The translations under genes were made by a program, and so were the position numbers. Positions 1 through 7,959 of a stretch of 64,000 nt of DNA are shown here, one piece after another. How positions within the stretch are numbered: the stretch's first letter is position 1; every line of letters starts with the position of its first letter. The stretch comes from Actinomycetospora chiangmaiensis DSM 45062 (GTDB taxonomy: Bacteria; Actinomycetota; Actinomycetes; Mycobacteriales; Pseudonocardiaceae). Under the pieces are notes generated by a model. It ran no database searches and was not told where the DNA came from. It was given only the letters and a program-made list of their open reading frames with translations. The stretch spans positions 62,292-126,291 of the forward strand of contig NZ_KB903221.1 in assembly GCF_000379625.1 (NCBI RefSeq), in the 5' to 3' direction.

Positions 1-574
1 TCACGTAGCGGGAGAACGGGGTGCCGGAGTTCGTGATGAACTGCTTGGCGCCGGTGAGCACCCAGCCGTCGCCGTCGTGCCGGGCCGTCGTCGCGATGTT
101 GCCGGCGTCCGAGCCCCCCGTCGGTTCGGTGAGGCCGAAGGACACGAACGTCTCGCCCGTGCAGGCGGCGGGCAGGACCTCCTCCAGCAGGTCGTCCCGC
201 CCCTGCGCGAGGTGGGCGAGCAGGGCGACGCTGATCGCCTGGACGTGCACCGTCACCGCGAGCGAGGAGTCGACGCGCGCCAGTTCCTCGGCCGCGAGAC
301 AGAGGGTCCGCAGGTCCGCTCCCCCGCCCCCGAACCGCTCGGGGGCGAGCAGTCCGTAGGCCCCGAGGCGGCCGGCGGCGCGGGCGAGGTCGGCGTCGAA
401 TCGTCCCTCGATGCTGCGTGCGGCCGCTCCCGGCGCCACCTCGCGGGTGCAGAAGTCGCGCATCGCGCGCTGCCACTCGAGGTGGTGGTCCTCGAGCGCC
501 CACGGGACGCCGTAGTCCTCCCCGAGGAGCGCGTCGGACGCCTGCTCGACGGGCCGTTCGGTGGTCTGGGTCAT
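1..574 (-). CDS. Acyl-CoA dehydrogenase, N-terminal part (cut by window edge)
   Basis: This reading frame starts at the ATG at 574 and is open for 191 codons to the window edge, so the C-terminal half is missing. It would oxidise an acyl-CoA to the trans-2-enoyl-CoA with FAD in the cytoplasm. The family signature FGLTEPTGGSDAG lies at residues 146-158 and is followed by GAKQFITN at 175-182, the typical loop of the middle beta domain. A GGGAG ribosome binding site precedes the ATG. It has its own promoter-like region (606-637) and lies downstream of the acyl-CoA ligase in the same direction, so the two probably serve one fatty-acid or acyl side-chain pathway. The substrate cannot be told from the sequence. 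Confidence 0.9.
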   Translation of the reverse strand, partial: MTQTTERPVEQASDALLGEDYGVPWALEDHHLEWQRAMRDFCTREVAPGAAARSIEGRFDADLARAAGRLGAYGLLAPERFGGGGADLRTLCLAAEELARVDSSLAVTVHVQAISVALLAHLAQGRDDLLEEVLPAACTGETFVSFGLTEPTGGSDAGNIATTARHDGDGWVLTGAKQFITNSGTPFSRYV

Positions 575-605
575 CGCTGGCTCCCGGGGTCGTCGACAGG
601 TCCCG

Positions 606-637
606 ACAGTACGCTCGCTGTTCTAGTCACCACTAGA
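606..637 (-). promoter_or_regulatory. Promoter with inverted-repeat operator for the acyl-CoA dehydrogenase
   Basis: Reading the minus strand, TACTGT at 611-606 fits a -10 hexamer, about 30 bases before the ATG at 574. The inverted repeat TCTAGT-cacc-ACTAGA at 622-637 overlaps where the -35 would lie. Such a palindrome is typical of a TetR-family operator; the TetR gene at 2318-2935 is the nearest candidate regulator. This is inference from position only. Confidence 0.45.
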
Positions 638-678
638 TTTTCGTCGCCCGCCTCGGCTCAGTGGCGGTTCGAGGTGGT

Positions 679-2217
679 TCACGCTCCCGCGACGCGACGC
701 TCCTGGTGCGCCCAGTACGGCTCGCGCAGGGTCTTGCGCAGGAGCTTCCCGACGACGTTCTTCGGCAGCGGCTCGTGCGTGAACTCGACGCCGCCGGGCT
801 TCTTGTACGAGCCGAGCCGCCGGCTGACCAGGTCGATGATCTCCTCGGCCGTCACCTCGGCACCGGGGGCGACGTGGCAGACCGCCATCGGGGTCTCGCC
901 CCACCGGTCGTCGGGGATGGCGAAGACCGCGACCTCGATGACGGCGGGGTGGTCGGCGATGGCCGACTCGAGCTCGGCGGGCCAGATGTTGAAGCCGCCC
1001 GAGACGATCATGTCGTCGGCCCGGTCGAGGATGTAGACGTAGCCGTTCGCGTCGATCCGGCCGATGTCCCGGGTGCGGACCCAGCCGTCGACCAGCCGCG
1101 TGGCCGTGAGCTCGTCGTCGTTCCAGAAGCCCGACATCTGCGACTCGACGCGCGCGTACAGCTCCCCCTCGGCGCCCAGCGGGAGGACGGTGCCCTCCTC
1201 GTCGCGCACCTCGAGCCGCGCGAACGGCAGCACCTTCCCGGCCGCCCGCAGGGGCTGCGACCCCGGGACCTCGGAGAACCACTCCTGCGGCGTCATCACC
1301 GTGAGCGGCACGGCCTCCGTCTGTCCGAAGACCTGGTGGAGCACGTCCCCGAACGCCGCCCGGCCGGCCAGCGCGGTCGCGTCGGTGATCGGGGCGCCCC
1401 CGACGAGGAGGCACTCCAGCGCCGAGAGGTCGCAGCCGGCGCGCGACGGCTCCGCGGTGAGCATCTGGACCATCGAGGGCGGGGCGAACATGTGCGTCAC
1501 GCGGTGGCGCTCCATCATCGCGAGCACCTTCGCCGCGTCGAACGCCCCGAAGAGCAGGTTGCCGCTGCCGTGCAGCCAGGCCGGGAGGAACAGGTAGCCC
1601 GAGGCGTGCGAGATGGGCCCGGCGTGCCCGACGACGCTGTGGGTCTGCAGGTTCGGGAGCCGGTAGTACCAGTTCCGGCAGTTCACGAGCCAGTCGTGCT
1701 GCGTGTAGCCGATGCCCTTCGGGCGTCCCGTGGTCCCGGCCGAGTGGCGGATGATGTACCAGTCGTCGCCCGCGACCTCGAGCTCCGGATCGACGTCGGA
1801 CTGCCCGGCGAGCCACGCCTCGTAGCCGTCGTCGCGCACGACGATGCGCGACAGTCCGTCGATCTCCGTGTCGAGGCCGTCGACCTCGGCGGCGTGCGCG
1901 GCGTCCGTGAGCACGACCCGCGTCTGGGTCTGCTCGATCATGTGGCGGTGGGACCGGCGTGCGTTGCGCGCGTAGAGCGGGACCCGGACGGCGCCCGCGA
2001 TGGCGCAGCCCAGGAACAGGTCCGCGGCGCCCAGGTTGTTGTCCTCGAGGCCGGCGACCCGGTCGCCGGGCCGCACCCCGAGGGCCGCGAGCCCGTTCGC
2101 CAGCCGGACCCCCCGCTCCCACGCCTCGGCGAACGTGAAGGTCGCGGTCTCGGTCACCAGCGCCGTGCGGTCGCGGTAGAGGGTCATGGCCTGACGCATG
2201 AGGCTGGGGACGTCCAC
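679..2217 (-). CDS. AMP-forming acyl-CoA synthetase (class I adenylate-forming enzyme)
   Basis: The 512-residue protein has the adenylate-forming layout: AMP-binding motif SAGTTGRPKG at 159-168, a FGQTEAVPL motif in the middle, the hinge region DMIVSGGFNIWPAE near residue 400, and the C-terminal GKLLRK with the catalytic lysine near residue 491. It should activate a carboxylic acid with ATP and transfer it to CoA. The motif has serine-alanine where most ligases have threonine-serine, a mild variation. It lies 100 bases downstream of the TetR gene in the same direction and upstream of an acyl-CoA dehydrogenase, so fatty-acid or aromatic-acid activation is likely; the substrate is unknown. A copy of the 12-base core TTCCCGACGACG lies at 746-757 in its 3' part. 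Confidence 0.9.
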   Translation of the reverse strand: MDVPSLMRQAMTLYRDRTALVTETATFTFAEAWERGVRLANGLAALGVRPGDRVAGLEDNNLGAADLFLGCAIAGAVRVPLYARNARRSHRHMIEQTQTRVVLTDAAHAAEVDGLDTEIDGLSRIVVRDDGYEAWLAGQSDVDPELEVAGDDWYIIRHSAGTTGRPKGIGYTQHDWLVNCRNWYYRLPNLQTHSVVGHAGPISHASGYLFLPAWLHGSGNLLFGAFDAAKVLAMMERHRVTHMFAPPSMVQMLTAEPSRAGCDLSALECLLVGGAPITDATALAGRAAFGDVLHQVFGQTEAVPLTVMTPQEWFSEVPGSQPLRAAGKVLPFARLEVRDEEGTVLPLGAEGELYARVESQMSGFWNDDELTATRLVDGWVRTRDIGRIDANGYVYILDRADDMIVSGGFNIWPAELESAIADHPAVIEVAVFAIPDDRWGETPMAVCHVAPGAEVTAEEIIDLVSRRLGSYKKPGGVEFTHEPLPKNVVGKLLRKTLREPYWAHQERRVAGA

Positions 2218-2266
2218 GGCGGTGCTCCTCGTCGTCGAGCGCGGCCTGCGGGCCGTCGGACGCCCG

Positions 2267-2309
2267 ACGCTATGGCCCGCGTCACACCAGCGATACCCAC
2301 GATCGTGGG
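2267..2309 (-). promoter_or_regulatory. Promoter and palindromic operator upstream of the acyl-CoA synthetase
   Basis: On the minus strand TAGCGT (2272-2267) matches the -10 element that recurs across this window. Just upstream is a perfect 14-base palindrome, CCCACGATCGTGGG, at 2296-2309, between the TetR stop codon and this promoter. It is a good candidate binding site for the adjacent TetR protein; no experimental support. Confidence 0.45.
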
Positions 2310-2317
2310 GGACGGGG

Positions 2318-2935
2318 TCAGCGAGACGAGGAGAAGAGCGCGAGGAGGGTGTCGGCGAGCTCGTCGGCGAGGGCCTCCGGGGCGAGGCTCCCGGCCGGGT
2401 CGTACCACTCGGGGATGTACGCGAGGGCCCCGAACACCACCGACATCCGGACCCGCAGGGCGTCCGGGCCGAGACCGTCGACGACCCGATGGGCCACGTC
2501 CTCGAAGATCGCCGCGTGCGCGCGGCGCACCTCGAGCACCAGCTCGCGGATGTCGGGAACCGACACCGGCATCGTCAGGAAGAGCGGGGCGAACTCCGGG
2601 AAGTCGCGGACCTCGATGAGCACCTGCTCGCGGAAGAGGGCCCGGAGGAGGTCCGCCGGGGGCGCCGGGGTGTCGGCGATGGCGCGCAGCCGTCCCAGCA
2701 CCTCCTCGGAGGAGCTCCGCAGGCAGCGCCGCAGCAGGTCGTCCTTGGAGGAGAAGTAGTGGTAGAGGCTCGGTCCGCGCAGGTCGAGCTCGGCCGCGAC
2801 GTCCTCGAAGTTCGTCCGGTCGTACCCGCGCTGCGCGAACAGCCGTGCCGCGGCGCGTTCCAGCTCGGCCACCCGCTGCGCGCGCTTGCGCTCGATCCGG
2901 CTCGGGGTGGCCGGTGCGTCCGTCACGAGAGCCAT
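2318..2935 (-). CDS. TetR/AcrR family transcriptional regulator
   Basis: The chosen start is the ATG at 2935, giving 205 residues beginning MALVTDAPATPS; upstream extension in the same frame is arginine-rich shadow sequence. The N-terminal helix-turn-helix (about residues 12-60) contains AARLFAQRGYDRTNFEDVA and SLYHYFSSKDDLL, the classic TetR pattern of GY..T....IA and LYYHF..K. The ligand-binding C-terminal half is of normal length. The start overlaps the end of the upstream LuxR gene by 13 bases, implying translational coupling. It probably represses the acyl-CoA synthetase and acyl-CoA dehydrogenase in response to an acyl-CoA or free acid, by family analogy. Confidence 0.9.
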   Translation of the reverse strand: MALVTDAPATPSRIERKRAQRVAELERAAARLFAQRGYDRTNFEDVAAELDLRGPSLYHYFSSKDDLLRRCLRSSSEEVLGRLRAIADTPAPPADLLRALFREQVLIEVRDFPEFAPLFLTMPVSVPDIRELVLEVRRAHAAIFEDVAHRVVDGLGPDALRVRMSVVFGALAYIPEWYDPAGSLAPEALADELADTLLALFSSSR

Positions 2936-3762
2936 CCTGCGGCACGCGCCCGGTGGACGGCCTCGCTGCGGGTGTGGCTGTCGAGCTTCGCCATCGCCGA
3001 CTTCAGGTAGGACTTCACGGTCTCGACGCTGAGCAGGAGCCGCCGGGCGACCTCGGCGTTCCCGCACCCCAGCGCGACGAGCCCGAGCACCTCGAGCTCG
3101 CGGGCCGAGAGAGCGGCCCCCGCGGCGCCGGAATGGTCGTGGCGTTCCAGTCGCGACGCCCACCGATCCAACCGGGCACGGACGGCGGTGTCGGCGACGG
3201 CCGGACGGGTCGCCTCGAGGATCGCCCGCAGCTCGGCCACCTCGTCGGCCCCGAGCACGACTCCCGCCGGTTCCGTCGTCGTGGTGCCCGTTGCGAGGCG
3301 CACCGCCCGCACCGCACCGCGGAGGAACCGTTCCCCGAAATCCACCGGGCGACGCACGGCCCCGTACACCGCGCCGCGGAGTTCGTTCCCGGCCCGCACC
3401 GGGAGGGCGAAGACGGCGTGCAGCCCCTCGGCGGCGACCGCCTGGTCGAACTGGTGGGTGATGCCGGGGTCGCGCGCGTAGTCGGCGACGGCCAGCGGCC
3501 GGTCCAGGGCCAGGACCTTGCCTCCGAGGCCGGCACCGACGGCCGTCTCGAGCCCGTCCATCGACCCCACGCGGTGGCCGTGCATGTAGCCCAGCCGGAA
3601 CGTCCGCGGCGAGGGCATCGACGCGGCGAAGGCCATGTCGACGACGTCGAGCGCCGCCACGGCCCGCACCGCGCGCTCGAGCTGGGGGTCGGGCCCGGAC
3701 GTGCTCGTCGCCGCCATCTCCGCCACCTCGATGTTCTCGGTGTGGCTAGAGATACTACTCAC
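2923..3762 (-). CDS. GAF-domain LuxR-type transcriptional regulator
   Basis: The 279-residue protein has a GAF-like sensory region at about 25-150 (LGGKVLALDRPLAVADYARDP and FALPVRAG segments) and a LuxR/GerE helix-turn-helix at about 215-275 (LSARELEVLGLVALG, then SVETVKSYLKSAMAKL). There is no phosphoacceptor receiver domain, so it likely responds to a small ligand. It is the first gene of a run of three minus-strand genes ending with the acyl-CoA synthetase. A second ATG at codon 16 is a possible alternative start. Regulators of this layout commonly sit beside aromatic or acyl-CoA catabolic genes; the inducer is unknown. Confidence 0.85.
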   Translation of the reverse strand: MSSISSHTENIEVAEMAATSTSGPDPQLERAVRAVAALDVVDMAFAASMPSPRTFRLGYMHGHRVGSMDGLETAVGAGLGGKVLALDRPLAVADYARDPGITHQFDQAVAAEGLHAVFALPVRAGNELRGAVYGAVRRPVDFGERFLRGAVRAVRLATGTTTTEPAGVVLGADEVAELRAILEATRPAVADTAVRARLDRWASRLERHDHSGAAGAALSARELEVLGLVALGCGNAEVARRLLLSVETVKSYLKSAMAKLDSHTRSEAVHRARAAGWLS

Positions 3763-3795
3763 GGTCCGAGCACCCGCGGGCGGAACTCGGGAGCG

Positions 3796-4440
3796 TCAGA
3801 CCACCCGCCGGACCCCGCCGTCGTCGAGCAGGCCGTGGCGGACGGCGAGCGAGGCGGCCTCGAGCCGGGAGTGCGCGCCGAGCTTGTGCAGGATCGACTG
3901 CACGTGGCTGCGCACGGTCACCTCGGAGATGGCGAGCTCCCGGGCCATGTCGGGCGTCCCGGTGCCCTCGACCAGCAGCGCCAGGCACTCGCGCTCTCGC
4001 CGGGTGAGGGCGGACATGAGCCGGCGTGGCGCCTGCTCGGCGCGGGGCAGCCCCGTCCGCGCCGGGAGCCGGACAGCCGGGCGACCGGCGCGCACGTCGT
4101 CGAGCGCTGCCAGGAGTGCCTCCTTGCCAGCACTGGTGTGGACGTAGCCGAGCGCCCCGGCGGCCTGCGCGGCGCGGACGGCGCCGTCCTCGGCCACGAC
4201 CGAGAGCAGCAGGACCGGGGTCCGGAACGCGACCGCCGCGATGAGGTCGGTCGGGCAGGGCCGTCCGCCGTCCTCGTGGTGCTCGATGATGCACAGCGAC
4301 GGCCGGTGGTCCTGGACGGCGACCGTGAGCGCGGTCGCGGTGGGCGCGGTGCGGGTGACGTCCAGCCCACGGTCGCGCAGCACGGTCTCCAGCAGGTCGA
4401 GGACGAGCGACCGCCCGCCTGCGACGACGACGTCCATCAT
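3796..4440 (-). CDS. LuxR-family response-regulator-like protein with degenerate receiver
   Basis: A 214-residue protein with an N-terminal receiver-like fold (1-125) and a C-terminal LuxR helix-turn-helix (about 143-205; LTRRERECLALLVEG, TVRSHVQSILHKLG). The receiver starts VVVAGGRSLVLDLLETVLR and lacks the acidic pair of true receivers; the phosphoacceptor strand reads CIIEHHEDG with Glu at the Asp position. Phosphorylation therefore seems unlikely. No histidine kinase is adjacent. It is transcribed away from an equally long LuxR gene at 4647, sharing a 206-base intergenic region, and both sit directly upstream of the exopolysaccharide operon. A role in controlling that operon is inference. 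Confidence 0.82.
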   Translation of the reverse strand: MMDVVVAGGRSLVLDLLETVLRDRGLDVTRTAPTATALTVAVQDHRPSLCIIEHHEDGGRPCPTDLIAAVAFRTPVLLLSVVAEDGAVRAAQAAGALGYVHTSAGKEALLAALDDVRAGRPAVRLPARTGLPRAEQAPRRLMSALTRRERECLALLVEGTGTPDMARELAISEVTVRSHVQSILHKLGAHSRLEAASLAVRHGLLDDGGVRRVV

Positions 4441-4633
4441 CGGTTCCTGCCCCCCGCATCGACCCCCCGACGACCACCACCATGGGACGGGACGCAGGAC
4501 GGGTCAAACGACCACCTTTCGCTTTTCGACCCGTGCGTGCGGCCGTGGACCGGACGCACGACGGCGGGTTGCGCCACGCGTCGTAATCGGACAGCTGGTA
4601 CATATGGTGGAGGACGCACGGTAAGTAGTCACC

Positions 4634-4639
4634 TAGCGT
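4634..4639 (+). promoter_or_regulatory. -10 element TAGCGT, probably giving a leaderless transcript
   Basis: TAGCGT ends only seven bases before the ATG at 4647, so transcription would begin at or next to the start codon. Leaderless mRNAs are common in actinomycetes. The same hexamer precedes several other genes here. The 206-base divergent region 4441-4646 is less GC-rich than its surroundings; I see no clear -35. Confidence 0.4.
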
Positions 4640-4646
4640 CAACACT

Positions 4647-5291
4647 ATGCCCACCGTGACCCTGCGCGTGGTGGCTGACCGGATGCTGACCGATCTCCTG
4701 GCCCACGTGCTGGCCGGTCAGCCCGACGTCGTCGTGGTCGATCTCGGCGCCGACGTCGTGCTGATCGACGCCGCCTCGTGCCGCCCGAGCGCCTGGACGA
4801 CCGTCCTCTCGCGGGTGCGCGGCGAGAGCCGCCGGGCCCGCGTGGTCCTGCTGGCCGACGAGGACGACACGGACGACGCCGTCGCCGCGGCACGCGCCGG
4901 GGTGGACGCCTGGGTGGCGCCGCACCCGGCGCTCGACGACGTGGTCGCGGTGGTGCGTTCCGTCGCGACCGGGGCGGGCCACTACCCGTCGCGCCACCTC
5001 GGCGCCGTGCTCCGGGCGCTGCGGGGCGACGTCGACCGCGAGGCGCACCCCGATGGGCGCCTGGGCGCGCTGACCGGCCGGGAGAGCGACGTCCTGCGGC
5101 TCATGAACGACGGGCTCGCCACCCGCGAGATCGCGGACCGCCTCCACCTCTCGGGCAACACGGTGCGGTCCCACACCCGGCGGCTCTTCGCGAAGCTCGG
5201 CGTCCACCACCGCCTCGAGGCGGTGCGCGTGGCGCGTGACCTGGGATTGCAGCCGCCGAGCGGGGACGCCGGGAGTCCTTCATCGGGGTGA
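4647..5291 (+). CDS. LuxR-family response-regulator-like protein
   Basis: The 214-residue protein has a short receiver-like N-terminus and a LuxR helix-turn-helix at about 143-205 (LTGRESDVLRLMNDG, TVRSHTRRLFAKLG). It aligns by eye with the divergent 214-residue neighbour at 3796-4440, so the two look like paralogues. The receiver part keeps DVVLIDA near the phosphoacceptor strand but lacks the paired N-terminal acidic residues. It ends 150 bases before the exopolysaccharide operon and is transcribed towards it, which makes it a candidate activator; that link is positional. The ATG is directly preceded by the -10 element at 4634. Confidence 0.82.
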   Translation: MPTVTLRVVADRMLTDLLAHVLAGQPDVVVVDLGADVVLIDAASCRPSAWTTVLSRVRGESRRARVVLLADEDDTDDAVAAARAGVDAWVAPHPALDDVVAVVRSVATGAGHYPSRHLGAVLRALRGDVDREAHPDGRLGALTGRESDVLRLMNDGLATREIADRLHLSGNTVRSHTRRLFAKLGVHHRLEAVRVARDLGLQPPSGDAGSPSSG

Positions 5292-5441
5292 GCAGCATTT
5301 CATCCGATGACACGTTCCTCGGCTGCTCAGCGTGACTTTAGGGTTCTATCAGCGCCCCGTTCGGGGCAAGAGCTTCGCAAACAGCTACCGAACGTCACTG
5401 GCGCCTGCGTGCGTCCCGGGACGGCGGGGGGACGGTACGTC
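5292..5441 (+). promoter_or_regulatory. Leader region of the exopolysaccharide operon
   Basis: This region is noticeably less GC-rich than the genes. TAGGGT at 5339-5344 could be a -10. A small hairpin GCCCCG-ttc-CGGGGC follows at about 5356-5370. A GGGGGGA purine run lies just before the GTG at 5442. An in-frame ATG at 5307 would lengthen the first protein by 45 residues, but the extra part looks non-coding. No known riboswitch class is recognisable. Confidence 0.35.
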
Positions 5442-6911
5442 GTGAGCAGAGCAGTCGAGGTCGACCGCGACCTTCGCCGCGTCCGCCCGGCACCGCCGGG
5501 GCCGGGCGTCGAGGCCGGGCCACCACCGCGTCACGGCTGGCCGGGACGGCTGCAGGCGGCCGTGGTGGTGACGGACGTCGTCGGTGTCCTGGTGGTGAGC
5601 CTGGTGGCCGTCGTCCTCGGCGTCACCCGGCCCGACCCGTGGCCCCCGAACCTGGCGGTGCCCCTCGCGGCGACGGTGGTCGTCGTGAGCCTGGCCGCGC
5701 TCCGGGCGTCGCGCAGCTGGGCCCGGCGCGCACTGCCCGTCGACGTCGTCCAGCTCCGGCGGGTCGCCGGCGCCTTCGCCGCCACCGGGTTGATCCTCGC
5801 CCTGGGCGGTCTGGCCCTCAAGCTCGACGCGGTCCGCCCCTGGGTCTTCGTGGTCCTGCCGGCCACCGCCGTCGTCGTCCTCGCGGCCCGGTGGGCGATC
5901 CGCGGCGCCGTGCACCGCGCCCGCGCCCGGGGCCGCTGCCGGTCGAGCCTGCTGGTGGTCGGGCCGACCGCGGCGGCCGCGGAGCTCGTGGCCCGCGCGC
6001 GGCGGGCGTCGCACCAGGGCTGGACGGTGGTCGCGGTGTGCGCGCCCCGCCCGGGGCCGCCCTCCGTCGCGGGGGTACCGGTGGTCGGGGAGCCGGCGGA
6101 CGTGGTGACGCAGGTCCGCCGGCTCGGCGTCGACCTCGTCGCGGTGACGGGCTCCGGGCGCTCCCCCGCGGACCTGCGCCGACTCGCGTGGCAGCTCGAG
6201 GGCACGGGCGCGGAGCTCGCCGTCGACCCCGGCCTCCGGGAGGTGCCGGGCGCACGCCTGCACGTCTCCCCGGTGGACGGGCTCCCCATGCTGCGGCTGG
6301 CCGAGGTCCGTCTCGGCGGCGGGGCCCGTCTCCTGAAGCACCTGCTCGACCGCGTCGCGGCCGCCCTGCTGCTGGTCCTGCTCGCTCCCGTCCTGCTGGC
6401 CGTCGCCGTGCTCGTGGCGGCCGACGGCGGCCCGGTGCTCTTCCGGCAGGAGCGCGTCGGCCGGCACGGCCGCCCGTTCCGGATGCTCAAGTTCCGGACG
6501 ATGGTGGTGGACGCCGAACGGCAGCTCGACACCCTGGCCGACGAGGGCGCCGGCCCGCTGTTCAAGCTGCGCCGCGACCCGAGGGTCACGCCCGTCGGGG
6601 TGCACCTGCGCCGCCTCTCGCTCGACGAACTCCCGCAGCTGTGCAACGTCGTGGCCGGGTCGATGTCGCTCGTCGGTCCCCGCCCGGCGCTGCCGCGCGA
6701 GGTCGCGGCCTACGCCGACGACGACCGGCGACGGCTCGTCGTGCGGCCCGGGATCACCGGGCTCTGGCAGATCAGCGGGCGGTCGGACCTGTCCTGGGAG
6801 GACACGGTGCGGCTGGACCTGCGCTACGTCGAGTCGTGGTCGCCCGGCCTCGACGCGGCGATCCTGTGCCGCACGGTCGGCGCCGTCCTGCGCGGGGACG
6901 GTGCGTATTGA
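5442..6911 (+). CDS. Polyprenyl-phosphate sugar-1-phosphate transferase (exopolysaccharide priming enzyme)
   Basis: The enzyme starts polysaccharide assembly by moving a sugar-1-phosphate from a nucleotide sugar to undecaprenyl phosphate in the membrane. With the GTG start it has about 490 residues: four hydrophobic segments in the first third, a central nucleotide-binding-like domain (RSSLLVVGPTAAAAELV), and a C-terminal bacterial sugar transferase domain from about 296. That domain shows KHLLDRVAAALLLVLLAP, FRMLKFRTM, LRRLSLDELPQL, GPRPALP and PGITGLWQISGRS, all family hallmarks. The start is chosen because of the purine-rich site before GTG 5442; an in-frame ATG at 5307 is the alternative. 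Its stop overlaps the next gene's TTG start. The sugar cannot be assigned. Confidence 0.92.
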   Translation: MSRAVEVDRDLRRVRPAPPGPGVEAGPPPRHGWPGRLQAAVVVTDVVGVLVVSLVAVVLGVTRPDPWPPNLAVPLAATVVVVSLAALRASRSWARRALPVDVVQLRRVAGAFAATGLILALGGLALKLDAVRPWVFVVLPATAVVVLAARWAIRGAVHRARARGRCRSSLLVVGPTAAAAELVARARRASHQGWTVVAVCAPRPGPPSVAGVPVVGEPADVVTQVRRLGVDLVAVTGSGRSPADLRRLAWQLEGTGAELAVDPGLREVPGARLHVSPVDGLPMLRLAEVRLGGGARLLKHLLDRVAAALLLVLLAPVLLAVAVLVAADGGPVLFRQERVGRHGRPFRMLKFRTMVVDAERQLDTLADEGAGPLFKLRRDPRVTPVGVHLRRLSLDELPQLCNVVAGSMSLVGPRPALPREVAAYADDDRRRLVVRPGITGLWQISGRSDLSWEDTVRLDLRYVESWSPGLDAAILCRTVGAVLRGDGAY

Positions 6912-7957
6912 GCCCCACCCGCCAGATCCTCCTCACCGTCGCGCTCGTCCTCGTCGTCGTCACCGCTGCCGCCGTCGTCCTCGTGGTCGGGCTCCTGCGG
7001 ACCTCGCCGCCGCCCGAGCGCACCGGCTTCGGCTTCACCGTGTCCAGCTCGTCGGACCCGTACGGCAGCTGGGCGGCGTTCACCGCCGACGTCGACCTCA
7101 GCGCCGCGCGTGGCCTGGAGTGGGTCCGACTGGGGATCGCGAGCTGGCTCGTGGCCCCCTCGCCCGCGGGCGCCGACATCGGCTGGGACGAGCACGCGCT
7201 CGCCGTCTACGACCGCGAGATCGATTACATCCGCAGCCGCGGGCTGCGGGTGTTCCTCGTGACGAGCGGTGCGCCCGACTGGACGCAGGGCGCCTCGAGC
7301 GCCGAGTACGCCCGCGTGTCGGCGGCCTACTGGTCCCACCTCGCGCAACGCTTCGCCCCCCGGGTGGCGGTCTGGCAGGTGTTCAACGAGGCCGATTCCT
7401 CGGACTACCGCACCTTCCGACCCCTCGACCGCCCGGACCGGCGCTACACCCGCGAGCTCGCCGGGCTGCTGCGCTCGGCCCGGACGATCGTCCACGACGT
7501 CGCTCCCGGCGTCGTGGTCACCACCAACTCCACCGGCTTCCCCGTCGACGACCGGCGCGAGGCGATCTGGACGGACTACTTCGCCGCGCTCGCGCCCTCG
7601 CTCGACGCCGTCACCCTCGACCTCTACCCCACCGACGACCCCGGACAGATCGCGTCGCTGCCCGATCGGGTGGCGCGCGCCGAGCAGCGCTTCCGGCTGC
7701 CCGTGTACGTCGGCGAGGTCGGGCTGCAGACCTGCCGGGGCTGCTGGTCGGAGGAGACCCAGGGCCGGGCGGTCGGGGCGGCCGTCGCCGCCCTCCGCAC
7801 CGCCCACCCGCGCGCGGTCCTCGTCTACGAGATGCGTGACGGAGGCCCCGACACCACCGACGGCGAGTCGACCTTCGGGGTCGTCGCCCTCGACGGCCGC
7901 CGCAAGACCGGCTTCGACCGGATTCTCGCCCAGATGACGCCCGAGCCCGGGCCCTGA
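6908..7957 (+). CDS. Secreted or membrane-anchored glycoside hydrolase (clan A-type TIM barrel)
   Basis: A 349-residue protein beginning at TTG 6908, which overlaps the preceding TGA; no better in-frame start exists before the hydrophobic segment at about 8-30. The rest resembles GH5/GH39-type barrels: VWQVFNEADSS carries the putative acid/base Glu161, and VYVGEVGLQT carries the putative nucleophile Glu270. It would cleave a beta-glycan outside the cell. Its place as second gene of the exopolysaccharide operon suggests trimming, release or length control of the polymer, as seen for hydrolases in other exopolysaccharide loci. Exact family and substrate are not assignable by eye. Confidence 0.8.
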   Translation: MSPTRQILLTVALVLVVVTAAAVVLVVGLLRTSPPPERTGFGFTVSSSSDPYGSWAAFTADVDLSAARGLEWVRLGIASWLVAPSPAGADIGWDEHALAVYDREIDYIRSRGLRVFLVTSGAPDWTQGASSAEYARVSAAYWSHLAQRFAPRVAVWQVFNEADSSDYRTFRPLDRPDRRYTRELAGLLRSARTIVHDVAPGVVVTTNSTGFPVDDRREAIWTDYFAALAPSLDAVTLDLYPTDDPGQIASLPDRVARAEQRFRLPVYVGEVGLQTCRGCWSEETQGRAVGAAVAALRTAHPRAVLVYEMRDGGPDTTDGESTFGVVALDGRRKTGFDRILAQMTPEPGP

Positions 7958-7959
7958 CC

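Noticed and set aside
661-2619. A long plus-strand open frame opposite the acyl-CoA synthetase
   Set aside because: The minus-strand frame has complete ligase motifs; the plus frame shows none and spans a gene boundary.
5307-5441. N-terminal extension of the priming transferase from ATG 5307
   Set aside because: The region is less GC-rich than coding sequence, contains a hairpin and promoter-like hexamer, and a good purine-rich site lies before GTG 5442.
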